Shown here piece by piece: positions 53,632 through 62,891 of a DNA stretch of 64,000 bases. This DNA comes from Microbacterium sp. cx-55. GTDB lineage: Bacteria; Actinomycetota; Actinomycetes; Actinomycetales; Microbacteriaceae. The stretch's first letter is position 1. Each line of letters opens with the position of its first letter. Both the position numbers and the translations under genes were made by a program. The stretch spans positions 62,001-126,000 of the forward strand of contig NZ_CP088261.1 of assembly GCF_021117345.1 (NCBI RefSeq), given 5' to 3'. Below the pieces are notes generated by a model that was not told the origin of the DNA, ran no database searches, and worked only from the letters and a program-made list of their open reading frames with translations.

Positions 53632-54731
53632 CATTCCAGATTCTGCAGCCCGACACCGGCGATCGCCCGGGCGATCATTACCTCGCCGCGACGACCGGGA
53701 CCGTGATGTGGGGGCGCCTCCCGTGCGCGGCGGACGCCGCCGTGCTGCGGATCGCCCCCGGCGAGACCGTCACGATCGACACGGTCAGCCACGAGGGCGT
53801 CCTCGAGGACCAAGGCAAGGACCCGCTCGCGTACTTCACCGGCCACGGGGTGGATGCGGATGCGGTGCTCCGCGACGCGATCGACATCGCCGCCGGTCTC
53901 GCGCGCGACGTGAGCGCCGACGGTCCGCACGTCGTCACCGGGCCCGTCTACGTCGAGGGCGCCGAGGTCGGGGATCTGCTGAAGATCACGGTCGAACGGC
54001 TCGTGCCGCGTGTGCCCTACGGGGTCATCTCGAACCGGCACGGCAAGGGCGCGCTCGTCGGCGAACTGCCGCGCGGCGACCACAACGTGAGCGTCTTCAC
54101 CCCCGTCGCGGAGCGCGCGAACGGGCTCGTCGGTGTGCTTCCGCTCGTCGAGGGTGGACCCGGAGTCGTCGAGTTCCCGCTCGCGCCGTTCCTCGGCACG
54201 ATGGGCGTCGCGGTCACCGGCGGCGATCGCCCGCACTCCGTGCCGCCCGGCGCGCACGGCGGCAACATCGACATCAACCTCCTCGTCGATGGCACCGTGC
54301 TGTACCTGCCGGTGCAGGTCGCGGGTGCGCTGGCGTACGTCGGCGACCCGCACTTCGCGCAGGGAGACGGCGAGGTCGCGCTCACCGCGCTCGAGGCGTC
54401 GCTCCGGGCGACGCTGCGCTTCGAGGTCGTGCCGCGTGCGGAGGCGCTCGCCGCGTTCGGCGAGGTCGCCGGGCCCCTCGTGCGCACCGCGGAGTACCTC
54501 GTGCCGACGGGACTCGATCTCGATCTCGGCGAGGCCATGCGCCGCTGCGTGCGTGCCGCGTTGACCCTGCTGCAGGCGCGCTACGGCATGGACGAGCACC
54601 TCGCCTACGCCTACCTGTCGGCGGCCACCGACTTCGACATCTCGCAGGTCGTCGACATCGTCTGCGGCGTGCACGCCCGCATCCGATTGGGCGATTTCGC
54701 GGCTGTTCCGGACGCCGAGGCCTCCGCATGA
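53628..54731 (+). CDS. Acetamidase/formamidase family protein
   Basis: 367 residues. FmdA/AmdA fold: TGTVMWGRLPCAADAA..LRIAPGETVTIDTVSHEG, HVVTGPVYVEGAEVGDLLKI, HGGNIDINLLVDGTVLYLPVQVAGA, and YLSAATDFDISQVVD. Cleaves formamide-like amides to ammonia. GTG overlaps the allB stop. Probably handles a small amide from ureide breakdown (inference). Confidence 0.88.
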   Translation: MTFQILQPDTGDRPGDHYLAATTGTVMWGRLPCAADAAVLRIAPGETVTIDTVSHEGVLEDQGKDPLAYFTGHGVDADAVLRDAIDIAAGLARDVSADGPHVVTGPVYVEGAEVGDLLKITVERLVPRVPYGVISNRHGKGALVGELPRGDHNVSVFTPVAERANGLVGVLPLVEGGPGVVEFPLAPFLGTMGVAVTGGDRPHSVPPGAHGGNIDINLLVDGTVLYLPVQVAGALAYVGDPHFAQGDGEVALTALEASLRATLRFEVVPRAEALAAFGEVAGPLVRTAEYLVPTGLDLDLGEAMRRCVRAALTLLQARYGMDEHLAYAYLSAATDFDISQVVDIVCGVHARIRLGDFAAVPDAEASA

Positions 54732-56347
54732 GCGCCGACGAGACCCGCACCCCGCTGGCCGACATCCCGGCGGAGCTGCGCGACGCGTTCGACCGGTACG
54801 AGCGGGCCGTGCTCGCCAACGACCTCGAGGTGCTCGATCGGATGTTCGCGCCCGGAGCAGACACGCTCCGCGGCGACGGCGCCGGACTCCTGGTCGGCCA
54901 CGACTCGATCAGCGCGTTCCGCGGAGTGCGCGGGGGAGTCCCGCCGCGCACGATCGAGCGCATCGAATACCGGCCGTTCGGCGACGACCTCGCGCTCCTC
55001 GTGTCGATCTCGCGCTACCGCGGCGGCGGAACCGGACTGCAGACGCAGCTCTGGCAGCGGCTCGACGCCGGGTGGCGCATCAGCGCGGCGCACGTGACGC
55101 CGCGCGCGCAGGCGCTCGACCGCTCGGTGTGGCGCACGGTCGGCGACCCGCTGTTCCAGGGCGCGTGGGAGGGGCCGCTCGAGGGCCTCACCGTCGCGGT
55201 GAAAGACCTGTTCGCGATCAAGGGCTACCGCATCGGCGCGGGCAACCCCACGTTCCTCGAATCCGCGCGCGCCGAGACGACGACGGCCCCGGCCGTGACC
55301 GACCTCCTCCGCGGGGGCGCGTCGCTTCGCGGCATCGCCCGCACCGACGAGTTCGCGTACTCGATCGCCGGCGACAACGCGCACTACGGCACCCCCCCGA
55401 ACGGTGCGCTGCCGGGCGCACTCCCGGGAGGTTCGTCGAGCGGTCCGGCGACGGCGGTCGCCACCGGCCAGGCCGAGATCGGGCTCGCCACCGACACGGC
55501 CGGATCCGTGCGCGTTCCCGCGTCGTACCAGGGCCTGTGGGGGCTGCGGACGACCCACGACCTGGTGCCGCGACAGGGCCTGCTGCCCCTCGCGCAGTCG
55601 TTCGACACCGTCGGCTGGCTGACCCGCGACGGCGACACCATGCAGCGGGTCGTCGACTGGTGCCTCAGCTACGACGGGTCCGCGTCCACCGAGAGCGTCT
55701 TCGGCGAATCCGGCGAAGACCTGCCGTGGCGCTTCGTGGTGCCGGACGAGGTGTTGGACGCGGTCGAACCCGACACCCGCGCGGCGTTCGACGCGCTGCT
55801 CGCCCGGCTGGCCGCATCCGATGATCCACCCGTGCTGCGCCGCATCGAGATCGGTGCGCTCGACGACTACTTCGAGCCGTTCCGCACCGTGCAGGCGGCC
55901 GAGGCGTGGCGCAACAACGCCGACTGGCTGCGCGCCCACCCGGGTGCCACCGGGGCCGCCGTCGCCGAACGCTTCCGGATCGCGAGCGAAGTGACCCCGG
56001 ATGCGGAGGCCGCCGCCCGCGCCCGTCTCGAAGAGCTGAGCCAGCACGTGCAGGAGCTCGTCCGCGACGCGGTGCTGATCCTTCCGACCGTGCCCGGCCC
56101 CGCCCCCACCCGGACGGCCGACAGCGCGCGCATCGACGTCGTCCGTCAGGCGACGCTCCGCATGACGACGCCGGCCGCCATCGGCGGGCTCCCGGCCCTT
56201 TCCGCCCCCCTCCTGACCGTCCCGTCCCGCCAGGGGCCGGCGCCGGTGGGTGTTTGCGTGGTCTCCCGCAGCGGCACCGACATCGCGCTCGTGCGCCTGG
56301 CCCGCCGGATCGCCGCGACCCTTTCCCCCGAGAGAAGAACCTCATGA
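54728..56347 (+). CDS. AtzH-like/amidase fusion protein
   Basis: 539 residues in two parts. Residues 1-130: a SnoaL/AtzH-like alpha+beta domain (AFDRYERAVLANDLEVLDRMFAPGADTLRGDGAGLLVGHDSI, WQRLDAGWRISAAHVT). From 135: an amidase-signature enzyme with VAVKDLFAIKGYRIGAGNP (catalytic Lys), PGGSSSGPATAVA and the Ser-cisSer-Lys triad context GLATDTAGSVRVPASYQG. AtzH is normally a separate protein in the AtzG-AtzE-AtzH cyanuric acid/biuret system; here it is fused. Both ends overlap neighbours (ATGA). Confidence 0.9.
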   Translation: MSADETRTPLADIPAELRDAFDRYERAVLANDLEVLDRMFAPGADTLRGDGAGLLVGHDSISAFRGVRGGVPPRTIERIEYRPFGDDLALLVSISRYRGGGTGLQTQLWQRLDAGWRISAAHVTPRAQALDRSVWRTVGDPLFQGAWEGPLEGLTVAVKDLFAIKGYRIGAGNPTFLESARAETTTAPAVTDLLRGGASLRGIARTDEFAYSIAGDNAHYGTPPNGALPGALPGGSSSGPATAVATGQAEIGLATDTAGSVRVPASYQGLWGLRTTHDLVPRQGLLPLAQSFDTVGWLTRDGDTMQRVVDWCLSYDGSASTESVFGESGEDLPWRFVVPDEVLDAVEPDTRAAFDALLARLAASDDPPVLRRIEIGALDDYFEPFRTVQAAEAWRNNADWLRAHPGATGAAVAERFRIASEVTPDAEAAARARLEELSQHVQELVRDAVLILPTVPGPAPTRTADSARIDVVRQATLRMTTPAAIGGLPALSAPLLTVPSRQGPAPVGVCVVSRSGTDIALVRLARRIAATLSPERRTS

Positions 56348-57576
56348 CCTCCGCCTTCCCCGCCCCGATCGACCCGCCCGCCCGGCTGCTGATGGGCCCC
56401 GGCCCGATCTCCGCCTACCCGTCGGTGCTGGGGGCGATGTCGGCGCCGCTGGTCGGGCAGTACGACCCGTTCATGACGAACACGATGGTCGAGACGCAGG
56501 AGCTCTACCGCCAGGTGTGGGGAACGTCGAACGAGGCCACGATCCTCATCGACGGCACGTCCCGCGCCGGGATCGAAGCGGCGCTCATCTCGCTGATCCG
56601 TCCGGGCGATCGCGTGCTCGTGCCGGTGTTCGGCCGGTTCGGGCACCTGCTGGCCGAGATCGCCGAGCGGGCGATGGCCGAGGTGCACACGATCGAGACC
56701 GAGTGGGGTCAGGTCTTCCCGCCGTCGGTCGTGGAAGAGGCGATCGTGCGGGTGAAGCCCACGCTCCTGGCGCTCGTGCAGGGCGACACGTCGACGACCA
56801 TGAACCAGCCGCTCGATGAGATCGGGGCGATCTGCCAGAAGCACGGGGTGCTGTTCTACACGGATGCGACCGCCTCGCTCGGCGGCAACGCGTTCGAGGC
56901 GGATGCCTGGGGCCTGGATGCGGCGACCGCGGGGCTGCAGAAATGCCTCGGCGGCCCGAGCGGCTCCGCGCCGCTGACGCTCAGCGAGCGAGCGGTCGAG
57001 GTCGTGCGGTCGCGTAAGCGCATCGAGGCCGGCATCCGCGAGGCGGGCGACGAGAACGCCGACGACTTCGTGCGCTCGAACTACTTCGATCTCGGCATGG
57101 TGCTCGACTACTGGGGTCCGCGCCGACTCAACCACCACACCGAGGCGACGTCGATGCTCTACGGCGCCCGCGAGTGCGCCCGCGTGCTGCTGCTCGAGGG
57201 GCGCGACGCCGTGCTCGAGCGCCACCGCGTGGCGGGTGCGGCGATGCTCGCCGGTGTCGAGGCGCTCGGGCTCGTGGTGTTCGGCGACGTGTCGCACAAG
57301 ATGAACAACGTGGTCGCCGTCGAGATCCCGACGGGTGTGCCCGGGGATGCGGCACGACAGGCCCTGCTCGAGGACTTCGGCATCGAGATCGGCACGTCGT
57401 TCGGGCCCCTGCACGGGCGGGTCTGGCGGATCGGGACGATGGGCTACAACGCACGGAAGGATGCGGTTCTCACCACGCTCGCGGCGCTCGAGGCGATCCT
57501 CCGCCGATTCGGCGCGCCCGTGCCCGCGGGCGCGGGCGTCGAGGCCGCCGCGGACGTGTTCGCGGGTCGAGGCTGA
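56344..57576 (+). CDS. pucG: Ureidoglycine-glyoxylate type aminotransferase
   Basis: 410 residues, class V PLP enzyme. LMGPGPISAYPSVLGAMSAPLVGQYDP, GTSRAGIEAAL, VLFYTDATASLGGN, and the PLP lysine in AGLQKCLGGPSG. The PucG-like form ends with TSFGPLHGRVWRIGTMGYNA. Transfers the amino group of ureidoglycine to glyoxylate or acts as alanine-glyoxylate transaminase; context favours the first. Confidence 0.9.
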   Translation: MTSAFPAPIDPPARLLMGPGPISAYPSVLGAMSAPLVGQYDPFMTNTMVETQELYRQVWGTSNEATILIDGTSRAGIEAALISLIRPGDRVLVPVFGRFGHLLAEIAERAMAEVHTIETEWGQVFPPSVVEEAIVRVKPTLLALVQGDTSTTMNQPLDEIGAICQKHGVLFYTDATASLGGNAFEADAWGLDAATAGLQKCLGGPSGSAPLTLSERAVEVVRSRKRIEAGIREAGDENADDFVRSNYFDLGMVLDYWGPRRLNHHTEATSMLYGARECARVLLLEGRDAVLERHRVAGAAMLAGVEALGLVVFGDVSHKMNNVVAVEIPTGVPGDAARQALLEDFGIEIGTSFGPLHGRVWRIGTMGYNARKDAVLTTLAALEAILRRFGAPVPAGAGVEAAADVFAGRG

Positions 57577-58889
57577 TGACGGCGCTTCTGCAGGCCGGAC
57601 CCGACCGGGTGGCGGCGGCCGCGCGGCGGGTGATGGCGCGGTGCGACGAGCTCGCGCGGGTCTCGGCCGCATCCGACGCCATCGAGCGGGTGTACCTCTC
57701 GCCCGAGCACGCGCGCGTGAACCGGCTCGCGGCGGAGTGGATGCGCGAGCTCGGCATGCGGACGCGCCAGGATGCGGCGGGCAACCAGATCGGGCGCCTC
57801 GAGCGCATCGCGGGCGACGGGTTCGACCCCGATGCCCCGGCGCTCGTCATCGGATCGCACCTCGACACGGTGCCCGACGCGGGACGCTTCGACGGCATCG
57901 CCGGAGTGCTGATGGGGCTCGAGATCGTGCGGCTCTTGCGCGCGCCGCTCGGCGACGGCCGCTTCGGCTCCCCGCTCCCGTTCGCGATCGAGGTCGTCGC
58001 CTTCTCCGACGAGGAGGGCACGCGCTTCGGCAAGGCCCTGCTCGGGTCGTCGGCCGTCGCGGGGCTGTGGGACCCGGACTGGTGGGAGTTGACGGATGCG
58101 GCGGGCGTGAGTCTGCGCCGTGCGTTCCTCGAGTTCGGCCTGGACCCCGGCCGGATCGGCGAAGCGGCGCGCCGCCCGGAGGAGCTGGTCGGCTACCTCG
58201 AGGCGCACATCGAGCAGGGTCCCGAACTGGACCGCCGCGGCGAGGCGCTCGCGGTCGTCTCGTCGATCGCGAGCGCGCGACGCTTCCAGCTGGTGGTCGA
58301 GGGCGAGGCCCGGCACGCGGGCGGCACCCCGTACGACCTGCGCCGCGACGCGCTGCTCGGCGCGAGCGAGGCGGCGCTCGCCGTCGAGCGGATCTGCCGC
58401 AGCGAGCACCACATCATCGGCACCGTCGGGCAGCTCGAGGCGTTCCCGGGAGCGGTCAACATCGTTCCCGGGGAGGCGCGGTTCTCGCTCGATCTCCGCG
58501 GCGAATTCGACGGTGAACGCGACCGGGTCTGGAACGCGCTCTCGCGGGACCTCGACGAGATCATGGGCCGGCGCGGGCTGCGCTGGCGCGCGCGAGAGGT
58601 GCACAACGCCCCCGCCGTGATGTGCGCGCCGCTCCTCCAGGACGTCGTCCGCGAGGGCATCGCCTCGACCGGCACGATCGGATCCGACGACCCGGCGGTC
58701 ATCTTCAGCCGTGCGGGGCACGACGGCATGTCGATCGGGGCGATCACGGGCGTCGGGATGCTGTTCCTCCGCAACCCCGACGGCATCAGCCACCATCCGG
58801 ATGAAGCGGTATCGGCATCCGACGTCGCGCTCGGCATCCGGGCGCTCGGAGAATCCGTGTTGCAGCTGGCCGCCGACCGGGGGGCCTGA
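57576..58889 (+). CDS. allC: Allantoate amidohydrolase
   Basis: 437 residues, M20 family. Metal site: IGSHLDTVPDAGRFDGIAGVL, FSDEEGTRFGKALLGS, EAHIEQGPELD, and the lid GEARHAGGTPYDLRRDAL. Releases ammonia from allantoate toward ureidoglycine. ATG shares a base with the pucG stop. Last gene of the overlap-linked run. Confidence 0.94.
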   Translation: MTALLQAGPDRVAAAARRVMARCDELARVSAASDAIERVYLSPEHARVNRLAAEWMRELGMRTRQDAAGNQIGRLERIAGDGFDPDAPALVIGSHLDTVPDAGRFDGIAGVLMGLEIVRLLRAPLGDGRFGSPLPFAIEVVAFSDEEGTRFGKALLGSSAVAGLWDPDWWELTDAAGVSLRRAFLEFGLDPGRIGEAARRPEELVGYLEAHIEQGPELDRRGEALAVVSSIASARRFQLVVEGEARHAGGTPYDLRRDALLGASEAALAVERICRSEHHIIGTVGQLEAFPGAVNIVPGEARFSLDLRGEFDGERDRVWNALSRDLDEIMGRRGLRWRAREVHNAPAVMCAPLLQDVVREGIASTGTIGSDDPAVIFSRAGHDGMSIGAITGVGMLFLRNPDGISHHPDEAVSASDVALGIRALGESVLQLAADRGA

Positions 58890-58945
58890 GCGCCCGGAGC
58901 CGCCCGGCCGGACGGGCGCGATTGGACCGGTCGGAAACGCGGAAA

Positions 58946-58983
58946 TTTACGCCCCGGAAACGCCGATCTGACGGTCCCGTCAT
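58946..58983. promoter_or_regulatory. GlnR-like double box upstream of the deaminase gene
   Basis: TTTAC-GCCCCG-GAAAC-GCCGAT-CTGAC follows the a-n6-b-n6-a spacing of GlnR sites (58946-58972), and a palindrome TGACGG-TC-CCGTCA (58969-58982) overlaps its right part. About 85 bp before the adenosine deaminase start. Confidence 0.55.
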
Positions 58984-59067
58984 GCGCACAGGGTTCGCTG
59001 GGGCGAGCGAGTCCGGACGCGTCAACGTGAGACGGCGACGGCCGCGTCAGCCGCAGCCGGAGGATCC

Positions 59068-60153
59068 ATGACGACGACCGCCTCGGCAGGCGACGCCGTC
59101 GAGCGGATCGTCGCAGGACTGCCGAAGGTGAGTCTGCACTGCCACCTCATCGGGTCGGTGCAGGCGACGACCCTCGTCGAGCTCGCCCGCAAGCACGGTG
59201 TTCCCCTCGACGGCGGGCGCACCGCCGAGAACCTGTTCGATCACGCGAGCTACGAGGATCTCGACGAGTTCCTGCGGGTGCTCGATGTCGCGGGATCCGT
59301 CATCCGCGATGCCGATGACTTCCACCGCGTCACGTACGAGTCGCTCACCGCGGGCGGCGCGGCCCACAACGTGCTCTACCGCGAGATCTTCCTGAGCCCG
59401 CCGGGCCACCCGGGCGTTCCCTACCGCACCATCATCGACGGGGTGCGCGCCGGAATGCGCGACGCGGAGACGGATGCGGGCATCCGCAGCAACATGATCG
59501 TCGGACTCAACCGCAACGACACCGCCGCATCCGCCTTCGAGCTCGTGGAAACGGTCATCGACCATCGCATCGACGAGGTGCTCGGCATCGGGCTCGACTA
59601 CTCGGAGGCGATCGGCCCGCCGGAGAAGTTCTGGAAGGCCTTCCGCCGTGCCGGTGAGGCGGGGCTCGAACGCACCGCCCACTCCGAGTCCGGACCCCCG
59701 CACCACATCGAGACGATCCTCGACCTGCTCGGCTGCTCGCGCATCGATCACGGCTACCACGTGGTCGACGACCCCGCGATGACCCAGCGGTGCGTCGACG
59801 AACGCATCCCGTTCACCTGCACCCCGGTCAGCTCCGACATCGGCCGCTACTCGGGCAGCGGCGACGGCACGCACCTGCGGATCAAGCAGATGATCGACGC
59901 GGGTCTCGCGGTGACGATCGACTCCGACGATCCGCCGATGTTCGGCACCGATCCGACGAACGACTTCCGTGCGCTCGCGCTGGCCCTCGGCTACGGCCTC
60001 GACGAGCTCGCACCGCTGACGCGCAACGCCGTCGAGGCGACCTGGCTCGATGACACCGAGAAGACAGCGCTCGGTCGCCGCGTCGACGAGATGATCTCGG
60101 CGCTCGCCGCACCGGATGCGGCGGCCCCGGCCCGCGCCGCCGAGCCGCGCTGA
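59068..60153 (+). CDS. add: Adenosine deaminase
   Basis: 361 residues. LHCHLIGSVQ (metal His pair), GIGLDYSEAIGPP, TAHSESGPPHHI (His-Glu site), RIDHGYHV, and VTIDSDDPPMFGT (metal Asp). Converts adenosine to inosine, feeding purine carbon and nitrogen into catabolism. ATG after GGAGG. The binding-protein gene follows 55 bp later. Confidence 0.92.
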   Translation: MTTTASAGDAVERIVAGLPKVSLHCHLIGSVQATTLVELARKHGVPLDGGRTAENLFDHASYEDLDEFLRVLDVAGSVIRDADDFHRVTYESLTAGGAAHNVLYREIFLSPPGHPGVPYRTIIDGVRAGMRDAETDAGIRSNMIVGLNRNDTAASAFELVETVIDHRIDEVLGIGLDYSEAIGPPEKFWKAFRRAGEAGLERTAHSESGPPHHIETILDLLGCSRIDHGYHVVDDPAMTQRCVDERIPFTCTPVSSDIGRYSGSGDGTHLRIKQMIDAGLAVTIDSDDPPMFGTDPTNDFRALALALGYGLDELAPLTRNAVEATWLDDTEKTALGRRVDEMISALAAPDAAAPARAAEPR

Positions 60154-60208
60154 CGCCCCACGCTTCCCCCCGCACCCCTCCCATCGCACCGACTCGAACG
60201 GACTCCAC

Positions 60209-61273
60209 ATGGCCCCCGTGTCACCACGCCGCATCCGCCGTACCGCCCTCGCCCTCTCCGCTGTCGTCGTCTCCGCTCTCGCGCTGAGCGCGTGCGCGGG
60301 ATCGTCCGCCGACACCCCGTCGACCGGATCATCGGATGCGGCGGCCGGCTTCGGCGACCTCACCGTCCAGCTCAGCTGGATCAAGAACGAGGAGTTCGCC
60401 GGCGAGTACTTCGCCGACCAGAACGGCTACTTCACCGACGGCGGCTTCGACTCGGTGAACCTCGTCGCCGGGCCCTCCACCGGCATCCCCGAACTGCTCA
60501 GCGGCACCGCCGACGTCTCGATCAGCAACGCGGTCGCCGTCGGCGCGGCCGTCGCGAACGAGGGTGCGCCGGTCAAGATCATCGGCACCACCCTGCAGAA
60601 GAACCCGTTCACGGTGCTCTCGCTCAAGGACGGCGGCGACATCGCGACGCCCGAAGACCTCGTGGGCAAGAAGATCGGCGTGCAGGACTCGAACCTGTCG
60701 CTGTTCAACGCGTTCCTCGCCGCGAACGACATCGACGCCTCCGCGCTCGAGATCGTTCCCGTGCAGTACGACCCCGCGCCGCTCGTGAACGGCGAGGTCG
60801 ACGGTTTCGTCGCCTACCTCACGAACGAGGCGATCACGGTCGAGCAGTCCGGCGTCGCGACGACGAACCTGCCCTTCGCCGACAACGGTCTGCCGTTCGT
60901 GGCCGAGACCTTCACCGTGACCGACGAGGTGCTGGAGAGCCGCCGCGACGAGCTGAAGGCCTTCCTGGTCGCCGAGATCAAGGGCTGGCAGGACGCGCTC
61001 GCCGACCCCGACGAGGGCGCGCGGCTCGCGATCGAGGAGTACGGCGCCGACCTCGACCTCGACCCCGAGAAGACGCTCGCCGGAATGCTGGCCACGAACG
61101 CGCTGATCGAGACGCCCGAGACCGACGCGAACGGCCTGTTCACCATCTCCGACGACCTGCAGACGCAGACCGTCGCGAGCCTCGCGGGCGCCGGCATCAC
61201 CCTCGAGGCGAGCGACCTGTTCGACCTCAGCCTGCTGGCCGAGGTGTACGAAGAGAACCCCGACCTACGCTGA
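60209..61273 (+). CDS. NMT1/THI5-type ABC substrate-binding lipoprotein
   Basis: 354 residues. Lipobox ALSAC (Cys29) after RRIRRTALALSAVVVSALAL; then FGDLTVQLSWIKNEEFAGEYFADQNGYF and the NMT1 motifs STGIPELLSGTADV and VGKKIGVQDSNLS. Binds a base, ureide or similar nitrogen compound for import (inferred from neighbours). A near twin begins at 63737. The transport ATPase and permease are not in the window. Confidence 0.92.
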   Translation: MAPVSPRRIRRTALALSAVVVSALALSACAGSSADTPSTGSSDAAAGFGDLTVQLSWIKNEEFAGEYFADQNGYFTDGGFDSVNLVAGPSTGIPELLSGTADVSISNAVAVGAAVANEGAPVKIIGTTLQKNPFTVLSLKDGGDIATPEDLVGKKIGVQDSNLSLFNAFLAANDIDASALEIVPVQYDPAPLVNGEVDGFVAYLTNEAITVEQSGVATTNLPFADNGLPFVAETFTVTDEVLESRRDELKAFLVAEIKGWQDALADPDEGARLAIEEYGADLDLDPEKTLAGMLATNALIETPETDANGLFTISDDLQTQTVASLAGAGITLEASDLFDLSLLAEVYEENPDLR

Positions 61274-61277
61274 ATCC

Positions 61278-61310
61278 ACGGGGCCGCGACGTCGACCGGC
61301 GCGGCCCCGT
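61278..61310. terminator. GC-rich hairpin after the binding-protein gene
   Basis: ACGGGGCCGCG and CGCGGCCCCGT pair perfectly with an 11-base loop, 5 bp after the stop. May end the add-SBP transcript or stabilise it before the deaminase gene at 61343. Confidence 0.65.
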
Positions 61311-61342
61311 ACTCCGCTCCACCGCTACCCCCCGAGGACCCC

Positions 61343-62725
61343 ATGAGCCTGCTCGTCATCAATGCCCGACTGATCACCGTGCCCGCCGGCACCGACGACC
61401 CCGGCTACATCGAACGTGGATGGATGCTCGTCGATGACGGACGCATCGCCGCGCTCGGCGACGGTGACGCACCGAGTGACTCCGCCTCATCCGCCGACGA
61501 GGTCCTCGACGTCGCCGGCGCCTTCGTCGCACCGGGTTTCGTGTCATCGCACTCGCACCTGTTCACGAGCGGCCTGCGCGGGCTCGGCGTCGGCGAGACG
61601 CTCTACGGATGGTGCGACTCGATGCTCGGCATGACCGCGCACGCGACGCCCGACGACATCTACTGGTCGACGCTGCACGGCGCGATCGACTTCCTCTCCA
61701 ACGGCGTCACGAGCGCCTACAACTTCACCGATCCGCTGCAGGCGTGGGAATCGATGGTCGACGGCAAGCGCGTCGGCAACGCGCGGATGCGCGATCTGGA
61801 ATACCACACGCGTCAGGCCGACGGATGCCTGGACGCCGGCATCCGCTTCGTCGACTCGATCGGCATGGACGCCACGGTCGGCACGGACGACGAGATCTTC
61901 GCGCGCTTCGGCGACTCGGTCGCGCACACCCGCACGATGGACCCGCGCTTCGCGCTCGGCGCATCGATCATGGGTCAGGTGCAGTGGTCGCCGCGCCCCG
62001 ACGCCGCCGAGGTCGAGGTCGCCGCGATGCGCCGCTTCGGCGTCACGAACCAGGCGCACTTCCTCGAGTCGCCGGAGGCGGTTCCGCTGCAGCAGTCCAA
62101 GTTCGCGATGTACGCGGATGCGGGCGCCCTCGGCCCCGACATGATGTTCGGGCACTTCATCCAGACGACCCCAGAGATCATCGCGCAGGCCGCCGCCGGC
62201 GGCGCCTCGATGTCGTGGCAGCCGGCTTCCAACGGGCGCCTCGCCTCGGGGGTCGCGCTCGTTCCGGAAATGATCGCGGAGGGCATGAAGGTCGGCATGG
62301 GCCTGGACGACCAGGCGTGCACAGACGTGTCGGACCCCTGGCAGAACATGCGGATGGGCATCTCGATGCAGCGCGCCCGCACGAAGGACCCGCTGTCGAT
62401 GATGCCCGAGCGCGTGCTGCGGCTGCACACGCTCGGCAGCGCCGAGATCATGGGCGTCGACGACCGCGTCGGCAGCCTCGAGGTCGGCAAGTTCGCGGAC
62501 TTCGTCGTGGTCGATCCCCGGCAGCCCGACGTCGGCCCGCTCTGGCACCCGGTGCGCAGCTACGTGCTCGCGTGCGGTCTGCGAAACCTCGTCGGCGTGT
62601 ACGTGGGGGGCGAACTCGTCAACGAACGCGGCGTCTCGACCAACCCGCTCGCCGCCGAGGCGACCGAGCGCATCCACGCCGACCTCCCGAAGGTCGCGGC
62701 CCGCCTGGGCCACCACCCGCACTGA
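61343..62725 (+). CDS. TRZ/ATZ-type amidohydrolase (guanine/8-oxoguanine deaminase-like)
   Basis: 460 residues. Composite urease-like fold: APGFVSSHSHLFTSGLRG with the metal HSH, a central NQAHFLESPEAVP His, FGHFIQT, and the metal Asp in MGLDDQACTDVSD. C-terminal VGSLEVGKFADFVVVDPRQ closes the barrel. Deaminates or dechlorinates an aromatic nitrogen ring; guanine- or oxo-purine-type substrate fits the location. ATG at 61343. Confidence 0.88.
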   Translation: MSLLVINARLITVPAGTDDPGYIERGWMLVDDGRIAALGDGDAPSDSASSADEVLDVAGAFVAPGFVSSHSHLFTSGLRGLGVGETLYGWCDSMLGMTAHATPDDIYWSTLHGAIDFLSNGVTSAYNFTDPLQAWESMVDGKRVGNARMRDLEYHTRQADGCLDAGIRFVDSIGMDATVGTDDEIFARFGDSVAHTRTMDPRFALGASIMGQVQWSPRPDAAEVEVAAMRRFGVTNQAHFLESPEAVPLQQSKFAMYADAGALGPDMMFGHFIQTTPEIIAQAAAGGASMSWQPASNGRLASGVALVPEMIAEGMKVGMGLDDQACTDVSDPWQNMRMGISMQRARTKDPLSMMPERVLRLHTLGSAEIMGVDDRVGSLEVGKFADFVVVDPRQPDVGPLWHPVRSYVLACGLRNLVGVYVGGELVNERGVSTNPLAAEATERIHADLPKVAARLGHHPH

Positions 62726-62736
62726 GCGCGGCACGC

Positions 62737-62808
62737 CTCACTCACTCGAAAAGAGGCGGCCTCTCTCACGCGACGAGAGGATGCCTCTCTCACGCGAAAA
62801 GAGGATGA
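62737..62808. repeat. Three tandem 24-bp repeats
   Basis: Units at 62737-62760, 62761-62784 and 62785-62808 share CTC(T/A)CTCAC(G/T)CGA-(AAA/CGA)-GAGG. Located 11 bp after the deaminase stop. Confidence 0.65.
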
Positions 62809-62865
62809 TCGGCCGAGCCGAGGGCGATCCGTGCGGAAATGCCCTCGTCCCGGCCGATCATCCTC
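62801..62865. terminator. Bidirectional terminator
   Basis: GAGGATGATCGGCCG pairs perfectly with CGGCCGATCATCCTC; a 3x3 mismatch then CGAGGGC/GCCCTCG continue the stem, loop about 15 bases. Sits between convergent genes and overlaps the last tandem repeat. Confidence 0.75.
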
Positions 62866-62891
62866 GTCTCAGCGACGGATGCGGCGGCTGC

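Noticed and set aside
62737..62808. CRISPR array
   Set aside because: Repeats are directly adjacent with no spacers and there are no cas genes.
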